A DNA stretch of 64,000 nt from Microbacterium sp. C7(2022) (GTDB lineage Bacteria > Actinomycetota > Actinomycetes > Actinomycetales > Microbacteriaceae): the NCBI RefSeq assembly GCF_028823665.1, contig NZ_JAPEHV010000001.1, positions 124,001 to 188,000 of the forward strand, written 5' to 3'. Positions 36,957 to 45,497 of this stretch are shown in pieces. Position 1 is the first letter of the stretch. Each line of letters starts with the position of its first letter. Below the pieces are notes generated by a model. That model was not told the DNA's origin and did not search any database. It was given only the letters and a program-made list of their open reading frames with translations. The position numbers and the translations under genes are program-made.

Positions 36957-37336
36957 GCGGGCGCGACGAGATCACGCTCACCGGGCTCCGCGTCTTCGGC
37001 CATCACGGTGTCTTCCCCGATGAACGTCGCGATGGGCAAGAGTTCATCGTCGACCTGGCACTGTTTCTCGACACGCGCCCGGCAGCGGCGAGTGATGACG
37101 TTGCCGACACGGTGCACTACGGCGAGCTCGCCGAGCGCGTGGCATCCCTCGTCGCGAACGACCCCGTCGACCTCCTCGAGACCCTCGTCGAGCGCATCGC
37201 GCGCGACACACTCACGCACCCCCTGGTCGAGCGCGTGCGCGTGACGGTGCACAAGCCCCACGCGCCGATTCCGCTCACTTTCGCCGATGTGTCGGTGACG
37301 ATAGAGCGCGCCAAAGCATCCGGAGTTGGGTCGTGA
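36953..37336 (+). CDS. folB: Dihydroneopterin aldolase
   Basis: A 127-residue enzyme cleaving dihydroneopterin to 6-hydroxymethyl-dihydropterin. Family features are LTGLRVFGHHGVFPDERRDGQEF, DTVHYGELAERV, DLLETLVERIA (Glu contacting the pterin) and VHKPHAPIPLTF. It starts with GTG within the folP stop and overlaps folK by 4 bases. Confidence 0.95.
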   Translation: MSGRDEITLTGLRVFGHHGVFPDERRDGQEFIVDLALFLDTRPAAASDDVADTVHYGELAERVASLVANDPVDLLETLVERIARDTLTHPLVERVRVTVHKPHAPIPLTFADVSVTIERAKASGVGS

Positions 37337-37884
37337 ATCGACGGCTCGCGCAGGGGATGGGGACGGATGCCGCTCCCGGCCATTCCGCGCCTGTGCACGC
37401 CGTCGTCGCCCTGGGCGCCAACCTCGGCGACCGTGCCGAGACGATGAACCAGGCGCTTTCCGACCTGCGACGCGTGCCGCTGGTCGCCGAGGTCCGCGCT
37501 TCGCGTGCGATCGAATCGATCGCAGTGACGCTTTCGGGGCCGGATGCCGAGGCCCCGACGTATCTGAACGCGGTAGCTGTGCTGACGACGACGCTTGCTC
37601 CGTCGGTGCTGCTGTCGTATCTGCACGCGATCGAGGCGCGTCACGGCCGTGAGCGCCGCGAACGGTGGGGCGATCGCACGCTCGACCTCGACCTGATCGC
37701 CTACGGGGATGTGCAAAGCGATGATCCCGCGTTGCTCCTGCCGCATCCGCGTGCGGCCGAGCGCGATTTCGTGCTCGGCCCGTGGCTCGATGTCGACCCG
37801 GGTGCTGTCCTGCCGGGGCGCGGCCGCGTCGACGCGCTGCTCGCGGCACTGCGCGAGGGCGTGGAGCCGGGGACTGAGTCGTGA
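37333..37884 (+). CDS. folK: 2-amino-4-hydroxy-6-hydroxymethyldihydropteridine diphosphokinase
   Basis: A 183-residue pyrophosphokinase that activates the pterin for FolP. HPPK motifs are ALGANLGDRAETM, YLNAVAVL, RERWGDRTLDLDLIAYGD (metal aspartates) and LPHPRAAERDFVLGPW. About 22 extra residues precede the first strand. It starts with GTG inside the folB stop; the stop overlaps the DUF3180 gene. Confidence 0.95.
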   Translation: MNRRLAQGMGTDAAPGHSAPVHAVVALGANLGDRAETMNQALSDLRRVPLVAEVRASRAIESIAVTLSGPDAEAPTYLNAVAVLTTTLAPSVLLSYLHAIEARHGRERRERWGDRTLDLDLIAYGDVQSDDPALLLPHPRAAERDFVLGPWLDVDPGAVLPGRGRVDALLAALREGVEPGTES

Positions 37885-38378
37885 AGCGCACCGGGGCTGG
37901 CATCCTCGCATCGGCGGCTGTCCTAGGAATCGCGGCCGGCTACCTTCTCGACCAGATGCTCACGGCGACGGGGCGACCGACCTTCACTCCGACCGTCATG
38001 TTGCCGATTCTGCTTGTGCTGCTGGGCGTTGCGGTGGTCGGCTTGGCCGTGCCGATCCGGCGCGCGACGCGTGGCGAGCGGGGTGGGCCCGTCAACCCGT
38101 TCCGCGCCCTGCGCACCGCGATGCTCGCGAAGGCATCCAGCATCGTCGGCGCAGCCGTGGGTGGGGTCGGCGTCGGTCTGTTGGCCTTCCTGCTGACCCG
38201 GCCTGTGCCGCCCTCGGTAGGCTCGATGTCGGCGGTGATCGCCACAATCGTCGGCGGAGCGTTGCTCGTCGTGGCCGCGCTGATCGCCGAGCACCTGTGC
38301 ACCATCCGGAAGGACGACGATGACGAACACCCCGGAGGGGACGACCCCGGACTCGAGCCCCGGCTCCGCGGGCACTGA
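37881..38378 (+). CDS. DUF3180 membrane protein
   Basis: A 165-residue membrane protein with four hydrophobic helices and a charged C-terminus (KDDDDEHPGGDDP). It belongs to the DUF3180 family, which follows folK throughout actinobacteria; its function is unknown. The GTG start is inside the folK stop. Its last 59 bases overlap the next gene in another frame, an unusually long overlap, and the overlapping part encodes only the hydrophilic tail. Confidence 0.88.
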   Translation: MKRTGAGILASAAVLGIAAGYLLDQMLTATGRPTFTPTVMLPILLVLLGVAVVGLAVPIRRATRGERGGPVNPFRALRTAMLAKASSIVGAAVGGVGVGLLAFLLTRPVPPSVGSMSAVIATIVGGALLVVAALIAEHLCTIRKDDDDEHPGGDDPGLEPRLRGH

Positions 38379-38949
38379 CGTCCCGCCCGTCGTGGCCGCT
38401 CCGGCGCCGGTGACTGCGGAAGCCAACGCAGAAGCGACCTTCGGTGCTCTTGTCGAGCCTCGCTCTGCGAATCGTCTCGTCCTCGAAGCCGGGGTCTGGC
38501 ACCAGATCTCGCCCAAATACGTCACCGTGCAGTTCATCTCGAGCGGGTTCATTCTGGCGATCGTCGTGACGGCGACACTGGTGCTCGCTTTGGCGATGCA
38601 CCAGTGGTGGGCGTGGATCCCCGGCGGCATCCTCACGGCGATCCTCGTTGCGACGCTGGCGGTTCTCCCGCGTCAAGCCCGCTCGATCGGGTATCAGCTG
38701 CGCGAGGATGACCTGGTGTTTCGCCGTGGCATCCTGTGGCAGCGATTCGTTGCGGTGCCCTACGGGCGCATGCAACTTGTCGACATCACCCACGGACCCC
38801 TGGACCGCATGTTCGCGATCGCGCAGCTGAAGTTCGTCACGGCCGCCGCGAGCACCGGCGTCGAGATCCCGGGACTCCCGCAGCAGACCGCCGAGACACT
38901 GCGCGACCACCTCATCGCCGTCGCCGAGAGCCGCCGTACCGGGCTATGA
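38320..38949 (+). CDS. Membrane protein with bacterial PH domain (YdbS-like)
   Basis: A 209-residue protein: a 60-residue disordered N-terminus, two membrane helices (about 68-110), then a bacterial PH domain of the bPH2 type (YQLREDDLVFRRGILWQRFVAVPYGRMQLVDITHGPLDRMFAIAQLKFVTA pattern). In Bacillus the YdbS/YdbT pair is linked to resistance against an antimicrobial peptide; the role here is unknown. It starts 59 bases before the DUF3180 stop and overlaps the next PH gene by 4 bases, so the two probably form a complex. Confidence 0.85.
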   Translation: MTNTPEGTTPDSSPGSAGTDVPPVVAAPAPVTAEANAEATFGALVEPRSANRLVLEAGVWHQISPKYVTVQFISSGFILAIVVTATLVLALAMHQWWAWIPGGILTAILVATLAVLPRQARSIGYQLREDDLVFRRGILWQRFVAVPYGRMQLVDITHGPLDRMFAIAQLKFVTAAASTGVEIPGLPQQTAETLRDHLIAVAESRRTGL

Positions 38950-40628
38950 GCGACTTGCCGTTCCCGCCCCCGGGCGCCCAACCCCCGGCTGGTGCTCAAC
39001 CGCCGGCCGGTGCGACCCCGCCGCAGGCGCCGCAGGGCGCCACTCCGCCGCCGCAGGACCTCGTGCGCTCGCCGCTCAGCGACGGCGAATGGCACCGCAT
39101 GCATCCCCTCAGCCCGCTGATGCGCGGTGGGCTCGTGCTCCTGGTCGTCCTCGGAGTGATCTTCACGAATCTGCGCGACCGGGTGATTGCCGTCTTCCTG
39201 CCGTGGCTCAGCGAAGACTTCGAGGGCTACGAGGAGTGGGAGTCTTCGGGCGACCCGGTCGATTACGTCATCGCCAACAACCTCTACCTCGTCGCCGCGC
39301 TCGCCGTGCTTGGTGTGGTCCTCATCGTGGTCGCGGGGTTCGCGCTGTCGTGGCGGTTCCACACGTTCCGCATCACCGATGACACCGTCGAGGTGCGTAG
39401 CGGCATCCTTTTCCGCACCCACCGTCGTGCACCGCTCGACCGCGTCCAAGGCGTCAACCTCACGCGCCCGATGATTGCGCGCCTGTTGGGGATGGCCAAG
39501 CTCGAAGTAGTCGGCGCGGGAACCGACTCCAACGTCAAGCTCGAATACCTCACGACAGCGAACGCCGAAACCGTGCGTGCCGACATTCTTCGCTTGGCTT
39601 CGGGGCAGCGATTGGCTGAAGGGCTAACGGATGCCGCACCCGGTCGCACCGGCTCACTAGTGTCTGCGCTCGGGCAGACGGTCAGCCGTGAGCTGACGGG
39701 CATGGTCGACGGGCCCGAGACCCCCGTCGAACCCGAGTCCGTCGTGCAGATCCCGGTCGGGCGACTTGTGGCATCCCACATTCTCAGCTCGTCCACTTTG
39801 TTCGTTGCGCTGGCCCTTATCGCCATCATCATCGGGGCGAGCACGGGGAGCACGTGGTTGCTTTTCGGTTTTATCCCGGCGTTGCTGGGTATCGGCGCCT
39901 ACTGGGTGCGTTCGATTGTCAAGTCGCTGCGCTACTCGATCGCGCCGACGCCTGACGGGGTGCGGATCACGTTCGGTCTGCTCACGACGATCACCGAGAT
40001 CGTGCCGCCCGGTCGCGTCCACGCTCTCGAGGTTCGGCAGCCGCTACTGTGGCGACCGGCGGGCTGGTGGAGCATCCGGATCAACCGATTCACCGGGCGC
40101 AGTGCGACGGATGCCGCGACCGACCAATTCACGACGGTGCTGCCGGTCGGCACGATCGCCGATGTCGAACGCGTGTTGGCGTTGCTGCAGCCCCAGGTGC
40201 CCGACGCTGATTGGTCACCCCTCGTGCGTGACGGCCTTCTCGGACCGGTTGTTGACGACGACGGATTCACCACGACCCCGCGGCGTGCCGCCTGGATTCG
40301 CCCGCTGTCGTGGAAGCGCAACGGGTTCCGGCTCGACGGTGACGTGCTGCTGCTGCGCCACGGCCTCATATGGCGTTCGCTGCAGATGCTGCCGCTGGCC
40401 CGAACCCAGAGTGTGGGGTTGTATCAGGGGCCGCTCGATCGGGCGAGCGGTGTCACCGCCATTCGCGCGCACACGGTCGCCGGTCAGGTCGACGGTCGCC
40501 TGGCGGCGGTCGATCGCGGGGCGGCACTGCGCTTGTTCGACGACGTCGCTTCGGGATCCGTGCGTGCCGCGGCGGGGGATCGATCACACCGCTGGGCGAG
40601 CGAACGGACGGATGGCGGCGATGCGTGA
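38946..40628 (+). CDS. Membrane protein with three bacterial PH domains (YdbT-like)
   Basis: A 560-residue protein. A Pro/Ala/Gln-rich N-terminus (1-40) is followed by helix pairs and three repeats of the bPH2 pattern: DDTVEVRSGILFRTHRRAPLDRVQGVNL, PDGVRITFGLLTTITEIVPPGRVHAL, and GDVLLLRHGLIWRSLQMLPLARTQSV, with further membrane helices before the second. It is the partner of the shorter PH protein just upstream. The function is not established. The ATG overlaps that gene's stop. Confidence 0.87.
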   Translation: MSDLPFPPPGAQPPAGAQPPAGATPPQAPQGATPPPQDLVRSPLSDGEWHRMHPLSPLMRGGLVLLVVLGVIFTNLRDRVIAVFLPWLSEDFEGYEEWESSGDPVDYVIANNLYLVAALAVLGVVLIVVAGFALSWRFHTFRITDDTVEVRSGILFRTHRRAPLDRVQGVNLTRPMIARLLGMAKLEVVGAGTDSNVKLEYLTTANAETVRADILRLASGQRLAEGLTDAAPGRTGSLVSALGQTVSRELTGMVDGPETPVEPESVVQIPVGRLVASHILSSSTLFVALALIAIIIGASTGSTWLLFGFIPALLGIGAYWVRSIVKSLRYSIAPTPDGVRITFGLLTTITEIVPPGRVHALEVRQPLLWRPAGWWSIRINRFTGRSATDAATDQFTTVLPVGTIADVERVLALLQPQVPDADWSPLVRDGLLGPVVDDDGFTTTPRRAAWIRPLSWKRNGFRLDGDVLLLRHGLIWRSLQMLPLARTQSVGLYQGPLDRASGVTAIRAHTVAGQVDGRLAAVDRGAALRLFDDVASGSVRAAAGDRSHRWASERTDGGDA

Positions 40629-41340
40629 GGGGCGGCTCGGGATCGGCGTCATCGGCGCGGGCCGCGTCGGGCCGGTGGTTGCCGCGGCGCTCGCCGGTGC
40701 CGGGCACGCAGTGGTCGGGGTGACCTCAGGGAGCGACCCCGACCGAGTCGAGGCGATCCTTTCAGGTGTCCCGGTGCTGGACGCCCCCGAGGTGGCGCGA
40801 CGGAGCGAACTGGTGATCGTCGCGGTGCCGCATGACGAGTTGCCCGGGCTCATCTCGGGGCTCGCCGACGTCGGCGCATGGCAGCCGGGGCAGCTCGTGC
40901 TTCACACCGACCCCGCCTACGGCACGACGGTCTTGGGGCCAGCGATGGCGCAGGGTGCGATTCCGCTGGCGGTGCATCCGGCGATCGCGTTCACCGGCAC
41001 CTCGATGGATCTGCGTTTGCTCTCGAGTGCATTCGCTGCCGTGACGGCCCCCGCCCCCGTGCTGCCTATCGCTCAGGCGCTCGCCGTCGAGCTCGGCTGC
41101 GAGCCGGTCGTCGTGGCCGAGGCCGATCGTGCCGCGTACGCCGAGGGCATCGCGACGGCCACGCAGTTCTCGCGCGCGATCGTGCAGCAGTCCACATCCT
41201 TGCTCGCGGGTATCGGCATCTCGAACCCGGGGCTGTACTTGTCTACGCTCGTGCACTCGACGGTCGATCACGCGCTCGCCGAAGCGGGAGGTACGGCTGG
41301 TCAGATCGATCTCGATGGCACCGATACGATCAACGGATGA
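40612..41340 (+). CDS. DUF2520 Rossmann-like oxidoreductase
   Basis: A 242-residue protein with a glycine-rich nucleotide motif (IGVIGAGRVGPVVAAALAGAGH) and the DUF2520 C-terminal half containing HPAIAFTG. The family looks like NADP-dependent reductases of the ketopantoate-reductase/6PGD type and commonly precedes panC in actinobacteria, suggesting a pantothenate role that remains unproven. The start may be the ATG at 40612 or at 40621; both lie within the end of the PH gene. It overlaps panC by 4 bases. Confidence 0.85.
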   Translation: MAAMREGRLGIGVIGAGRVGPVVAAALAGAGHAVVGVTSGSDPDRVEAILSGVPVLDAPEVARRSELVIVAVPHDELPGLISGLADVGAWQPGQLVLHTDPAYGTTVLGPAMAQGAIPLAVHPAIAFTGTSMDLRLLSSAFAAVTAPAPVLPIAQALAVELGCEPVVVAEADRAAYAEGIATATQFSRAIVQQSTSLLAGIGISNPGLYLSTLVHSTVDHALAEAGGTAGQIDLDGTDTING

Positions 41341-42200
41341 TCAGCACCATCCAGGAGCTGCGCACCCGACTGGCCGAAGCCAGAAGCGCGGCATCCGGGT
41401 CAGGCGGGGCTGACGCGCCCCGCGTCGCCCTCATCTCGACCATCGGTTCGCTTCACGACGGGCACATCGACCTCGTACATCGCGCGCGGGAACTCGCCGA
41501 CATCATCGTGGTGTCGGTGTTCGTCAACCCGCTGCGCTTTCGCGACCCGGCCGAGTTCGCCGCGTACCCGCGCACTCCCGAAGAGGACGAGAAGCTGCTC
41601 ACCTCCCTCGGCGTCGACGTGATCTTCGCGCCGGATGCCGCAGAGATGCTGCCCGAGGGCACCGCGACGACGAAGATCAGCGCGGGCGACCTCGGCCTGC
41701 GCTACGAAGGACGCACGCGCCCGTTCTACTTCGATGCCGTACTCACGGTCGAGGCGAAGCTCTTCCACCTCGTGCACCCCGACATTGCGATCTACGGTGA
41801 ACGCGACCGGCAGCGTGTCTTCCTGGTTGAGCGCATGGTGCGTGATCTCAATTTCGACGTGGCGATCGAGACGGTGGCTACGGTGCGCGAGGAGTCGGGC
41901 ATCCCGATCTCAACCCGCATCGGCATGCTCGACGAGCAGGACCGCCACGCGGCCACCATGCTCCCGGTTGCGCTCGAAGCAGCGGCATCGAACGCCGACC
42001 GCGGCGTCGACGCATGCATCGCCGCGGCCCAGTCTGCCCTGATGGGCGAGCCTCGCATCCGGTTGGAGTACCTCAACGTGGTCGATCCCGGGACCTTCCT
42101 GCCGGTTGATGAGGGCCACGAGGGACGCGCTCTCGCGCTCATCGCCGCGAGCGTCGGCGGGCACCGGTTCATCGACAACGCCGAGATCTACATTCGCTGA
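41337..42200 (+). CDS. panC: Divergent pantoate-beta-alanine ligase
   Basis: A 287-residue member of the PanC family. It keeps the HxGH nucleotide signature (H40 and H43 in LHDGH), VFVNP, AYPRTPEEDEKLL and D157. Aligned by eye with mycobacterial PanC, several ATP, pantoate and adenylate contacts differ: Gln72 is R67, Lys160 is R156, Gln164 is R160, Met40 is I36, Pro38 is S34, and the SSRN loop reads STRI (192-195). It may be an adapted pantothenate synthetase or use a different acid or amine. No panD follows it. It overlaps DUF2520 by 4 bases. Confidence 0.8.
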   Translation: MISTIQELRTRLAEARSAASGSGGADAPRVALISTIGSLHDGHIDLVHRARELADIIVVSVFVNPLRFRDPAEFAAYPRTPEEDEKLLTSLGVDVIFAPDAAEMLPEGTATTKISAGDLGLRYEGRTRPFYFDAVLTVEAKLFHLVHPDIAIYGERDRQRVFLVERMVRDLNFDVAIETVATVREESGIPISTRIGMLDEQDRHAATMLPVALEAAASNADRGVDACIAAAQSALMGEPRIRLEYLNVVDPGTFLPVDEGHEGRALALIAASVGGHRFIDNAEIYIR

Positions 42201-42284
42201 CCACGCGCTCTGCGCAGGACGGACGATCAGGGAGTGCTGGGGCGCCGCCGGTAGACTTTCCGAGACTTTTGAGGAGCCCCTGCG

Positions 42285-43814
42285 ATGAGCGATACGACCG
42301 CGCCTGCCAACGCCGAGACCGAACCCACCGAAGAGGACATCTTCGAGCAGAAGGCCGTGCGGCTCGCCAAGCGCGAGCGGTTGATTGCAGAGCGGTCGGA
42401 TGCCGCGGGCGGCGCGTATCCCGTCGCGGTCCCGACGACCACGACCATCTCGGCGCTGCGCGCTGAGTACGGCGACCTCGAAGCGGGTGCCGAGACCGGT
42501 GTCACTGCGGGCGTCGCTGGTCGCATCGTGTTCAGTCGGAACACCGGAAAGCTGTGCTTCGCTTCGTTGCAGGCTGGCGACGGCAGTCGCATCCAGGCGA
42601 TGGTCTCGCTCGCGAACGTGGGCGAAGAGTCGCTGCAGGCCTGGAAGGAACTCGTCGACCTCGGCGACCACGTGTTCGTTTCCGGCGAGGTGATCTCGAG
42701 CCGTCGGGGCGAACTGTCGATCATGGTGTCGGAGTGGCAGATCGCGGCCAAGGCCGTGCTGCCCCTGCCCAACATGTATTCCGAACTGAGCGAAGAAGGC
42801 CGTGTTCGCAGCCGCTTCCTCGACCTGATCGTTCGCGACCGTGCGCGTGAGACCGTGCTCGCACGCGCGAAGGTGAATGCGAGCCTGCGCGCCACGTTCG
42901 CCGGGCACGACTTCGTCGAGGTCGAGACGCCGATGCTCCAGGTGCAGCACGGCGGGGCATCCGCTCGCCCGTTCATCACCCACTCGAACGCGTTCGATGC
43001 CGACTTGTTCCTGCGCATTGCGCCCGAGCTGTATCTCAAGCGTGCCGTGGTCGGTGGCATCGATCGGGTGTTCGAGATCAACCGCAACTTCCGCAACGAG
43101 GGCGCCGACTCGACCCACAGCCCCGAATTCGCGATGCTCGAGGCATACGAGTCGTACAGCGACTACAACGGCATCGCCGATCTGACGCAGGAGCTCATCC
43201 AGAACGCCGCGATCGCCGTTGCCGGATCGACCACGGTCACGTGGGCAGACGGCACCGAGTACGACCTGGGCGGGCAGTGGGATCGCATCTCGATGTACGG
43301 CTCGTTGTCCGAGGCCTGCGGCCGCGATATCACCCCCGAGACCTCGCTCGAGGACTTGGCTGCGCTTGCTGCCGCCGAGGGGGTCGAGGTGCCCGAGAAG
43401 GTCGCAACGCACGGCAAGTACGTTGAGGAGCTGTGGGAGCACTTCGTCAAGGGTGATCTCACCCGACCGACCTTCGTGATGGACTTCCCCGTCGACACCA
43501 GCCCGCTGGTGCGCGAGCACCGCTCGATCGCCGGCGTCGTGGAGAAGTGGGACCTGTACGTGCGCGGGTTCGAACTGGCGACCGGCTACTCCGAGCTTGT
43601 CGACCCCGTCATCCAGCGCGAGCGCTTCGTCGAGCAGGCCAAGCTCGCCGCGCGCGGTGACGACGAGGCGATGCGCGTCGACGAGGAGTTCCTGCGCGCC
43701 CTCGAACACGGCATGCCGCCGACCGGTGGCATGGGAATGGGGATCGACCGTCTGCTGATGGCGATCACCGGGCTCGGCATCCGCGAAACAATTCTGTTCC
43801 CGCTCGTGAAGTAG
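42285..43814 (+). CDS. lysS: Lysine-tRNA ligase, class II
   Basis: A 509-residue class II synthetase. An OB-fold anticodon-binding domain (about 60-170) is followed by the catalytic domain with motif 2 (RVFEINRNFRNEGADSTHSPEFAMLE) and motif 3 (GMGMGIDRLLMAITG). The extra N-terminus is acidic (EPTEEDIFEQKAVRLAKRE). The upstream gap of 84 bases from panC is without other features. In mycobacteria lsr2 and clpC follow lysS; here five other genes separate lysS from clpC and lsr2 is not seen. Confidence 0.97.
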   Translation: MSDTTAPANAETEPTEEDIFEQKAVRLAKRERLIAERSDAAGGAYPVAVPTTTTISALRAEYGDLEAGAETGVTAGVAGRIVFSRNTGKLCFASLQAGDGSRIQAMVSLANVGEESLQAWKELVDLGDHVFVSGEVISSRRGELSIMVSEWQIAAKAVLPLPNMYSELSEEGRVRSRFLDLIVRDRARETVLARAKVNASLRATFAGHDFVEVETPMLQVQHGGASARPFITHSNAFDADLFLRIAPELYLKRAVVGGIDRVFEINRNFRNEGADSTHSPEFAMLEAYESYSDYNGIADLTQELIQNAAIAVAGSTTVTWADGTEYDLGGQWDRISMYGSLSEACGRDITPETSLEDLAALAAAEGVEVPEKVATHGKYVEELWEHFVKGDLTRPTFVMDFPVDTSPLVREHRSIAGVVEKWDLYVRGFELATGYSELVDPVIQRERFVEQAKLAARGDDEAMRVDEEFLRALEHGMPPTGGMGMGIDRLLMAITGLGIRETILFPLVK

Positions 43815-43840
43815 CCCCGTTCCCGTTCGGGACGGATCAC

Positions 43841-45112
43841 TCAGCACGAGCCGGTGGCGCGGGTGCGCGCTGAGTGGAATGCCCACTCGGGCAAGTGGCC
43901 CGCGCCGACGAACGATCGTACGATCTCGCTGAGCCCATGCTCGGGTTCGATCTCGCACGCCCGAGAGGCATAGATCTCGGCGTGGGTCGACCGGCCCAGC
44001 GCCCACGAGAGCCACGCGCACATCGCGAGAGACCCGGCTTGCATCGCACGCGGCATGCTCGCCGCGACGCGTTTGGTGACCTCGAGCGCGCGCATCAGAC
44101 GCGCGGGGTCGGGCTGCGGACCTTCGCCCCACATCCGCATGGCCAGATGCGTGGGGTACTCTTCGCCCGATTCCCATCGCAACTGCGCGTCGAGCGCATC
44201 GTCGCCGTCGTCGAAGTCGCCGCTCCACTGAACGAGCGCCACGTCGCGCATAGAGGGGCGAGACAGGCACCACCCGAGGATCGCGATGTCGTACGCTCCG
44301 CCTTCGCGGCCCGTCCAGCCGAGCGCCTTCTCGTACAGTTCGGGAACGTCGTCGATTCGGGCGATTGCCGCGATCGCTTGTGGGTCGATGCGCAACTCTC
44401 CTGAACGAAGGTCGTCGTCCGCGTCGCCCACATCGCGCGCGTGGCCCGCGTCGTCTGCATCGCGCGCGTCGCCCACATCGCGCGCGCTCGCTGCGTCATC
44501 CCACCCTGGCCCCTCCACTTCGTCATCGTGGGCACCCGCGAGCACGCGAAACACCGTGCGCATCGATGTCAGTGCCCGCTCCACGTGCTCGAGTTCGGCG
44601 GGTTCGATCTCGGGCAAGTCGGCGCCGGAGGTCTGATCACCGAGCGGCTGGCCGGGCGCGGCATCCTCTCGAGAACTGATCTCCTCGAGAGCGCGCACGC
44701 CCACCTGACCATCGTGATCGCACGCAGATGCCCACCCATCGGCGGCGACGCACAGCAGATCGGTCACGCGCAATCCGGCTGAGTCCGCACGGACCGCGAG
44801 CGCCTCGAGCAGTTCACGGTGGGGCATTCGGCCGGTCTCGTCGAACTGGGCTGCGGTGTAGACCACCGCCGTGAAGGCCGTGGCCTCAGCGAGTCGGCAC
44901 ACCATGCCGAGCACGGTGGAAGCGAAACGTTCGACGGTGTCGTCCGCGGCGGTCGTATCTTCCTTCGCCGGGAGGTCGAATCGCATCGCCCCCATGCTGC
45001 GATCTCGCGAAAGCGGGACCAGCACCAGGCTCTCGGTCGGGGTGCACCCGACCAACTGCGGGACGTAGGAGAGGAACTGTGCCGCGTCGGCGGCTGTGAT
45101 GATCGTCGTCAT
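43841..45112 (-). CDS. DUF4192 family protein
   Basis: A 423-residue cytoplasmic protein of the actinobacterial DUF4192 family, recognised by its start (TTIITAADAAQFLSYVPQLVGCTPTESLVLVPL) and GAMRFDLP. The function is unknown. A central linker (about residues 205-235) is an Asp/Ala/Arg/Gly repeat, ARDVGDA repeated in frame, encoded by two exact 20-base copies 45 bases apart (44421-44440 and 44466-44485). I use the ATG at 45112; a TTG lies two codons earlier. It is convergent with lysS. Confidence 0.85.
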   Translation of the reverse strand: MTTIITAADAAQFLSYVPQLVGCTPTESLVLVPLSRDRSMGAMRFDLPAKEDTTAADDTVERFASTVLGMVCRLAEATAFTAVVYTAAQFDETGRMPHRELLEALAVRADSAGLRVTDLLCVAADGWASACDHDGQVGVRALEEISSREDAAPGQPLGDQTSGADLPEIEPAELEHVERALTSMRTVFRVLAGAHDDEVEGPGWDDAASARDVGDARDADDAGHARDVGDADDDLRSGELRIDPQAIAAIARIDDVPELYEKALGWTGREGGAYDIAILGWCLSRPSMRDVALVQWSGDFDDGDDALDAQLRWESGEEYPTHLAMRMWGEGPQPDPARLMRALEVTKRVAASMPRAMQAGSLAMCAWLSWALGRSTHAEIYASRACEIEPEHGLSEIVRSFVGAGHLPEWAFHSARTRATGSC

Positions 45113-45241
45113 GAGCAACGAGCGTGGTCTGCGCGAGGGTTCGATGGTTGACCAAAAGACGAGATGAGGATGATCGGCGAGAACCGGGCCGAATGCCCCA
45201 CCTGGGGAGGAGGGGAGGAATCGGCGGGTATCCTGGAGGGC

Positions 45242-45445
45242 ATGGATAGCTACTGGGTCGCCGTCGTCTGGACGCTTCTGCCCACGGTTGTCGTCAGCGC
45301 CATCTTCGTGTTCGTCATGCGCAGCGTGATTCGCGCGGATCGCAATGAGCGTCGCGCGTACGCGCGCTTCGAAGCAGAAGAGCGTGCACGTCGAGGGATG
45401 CCGCCGGCCGCGGCATCCGGCTCATCTTCCCTCGCCTCCGAATAG
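45242..45445 (+). CDS. Small single-span membrane protein
   Basis: A 67-residue protein with one strongly hydrophobic N-terminal helix (YWVAVVWTLLPTVVVSAIFVFV) and a charged, Arg/Glu-rich cytoplasmic tail. The ATG is directly preceded by GGAGGGC. Its 3' end contains an inverted pair of the GGATGCC motif, 53 bases before the cardiolipin synthase ATG. Such proteins are common just upstream of cls in related genomes; the function is unknown. Confidence 0.75.
   Translation: MDSYWVAVVWTLLPTVVVSAIFVFVMRSVIRADRNERRAYARFEAEERARRGMPPAAASGSSSLASE
45396..45418. other. Inverted GGATGCC pair (hairpin) at a gene end
   Basis: GGATGCCG (45396-45403) and CGGCATCC (45411-45418) form a perfect 8-bp stem with a 7-base loop, inside the last codons of the small membrane protein gene and upstream of cls. 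Confidence 0.7.
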
Positions 45446-45497
45446 TGTCGCCGCCGCCCACTACAGTGGGCTCACGGGCCCGGGGAGAGCGAAACGC

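Noticed and set aside
41910..44273. Long minus-strand open frame across lysS
   Set aside because: Shadow of lysS; no start site or domain.
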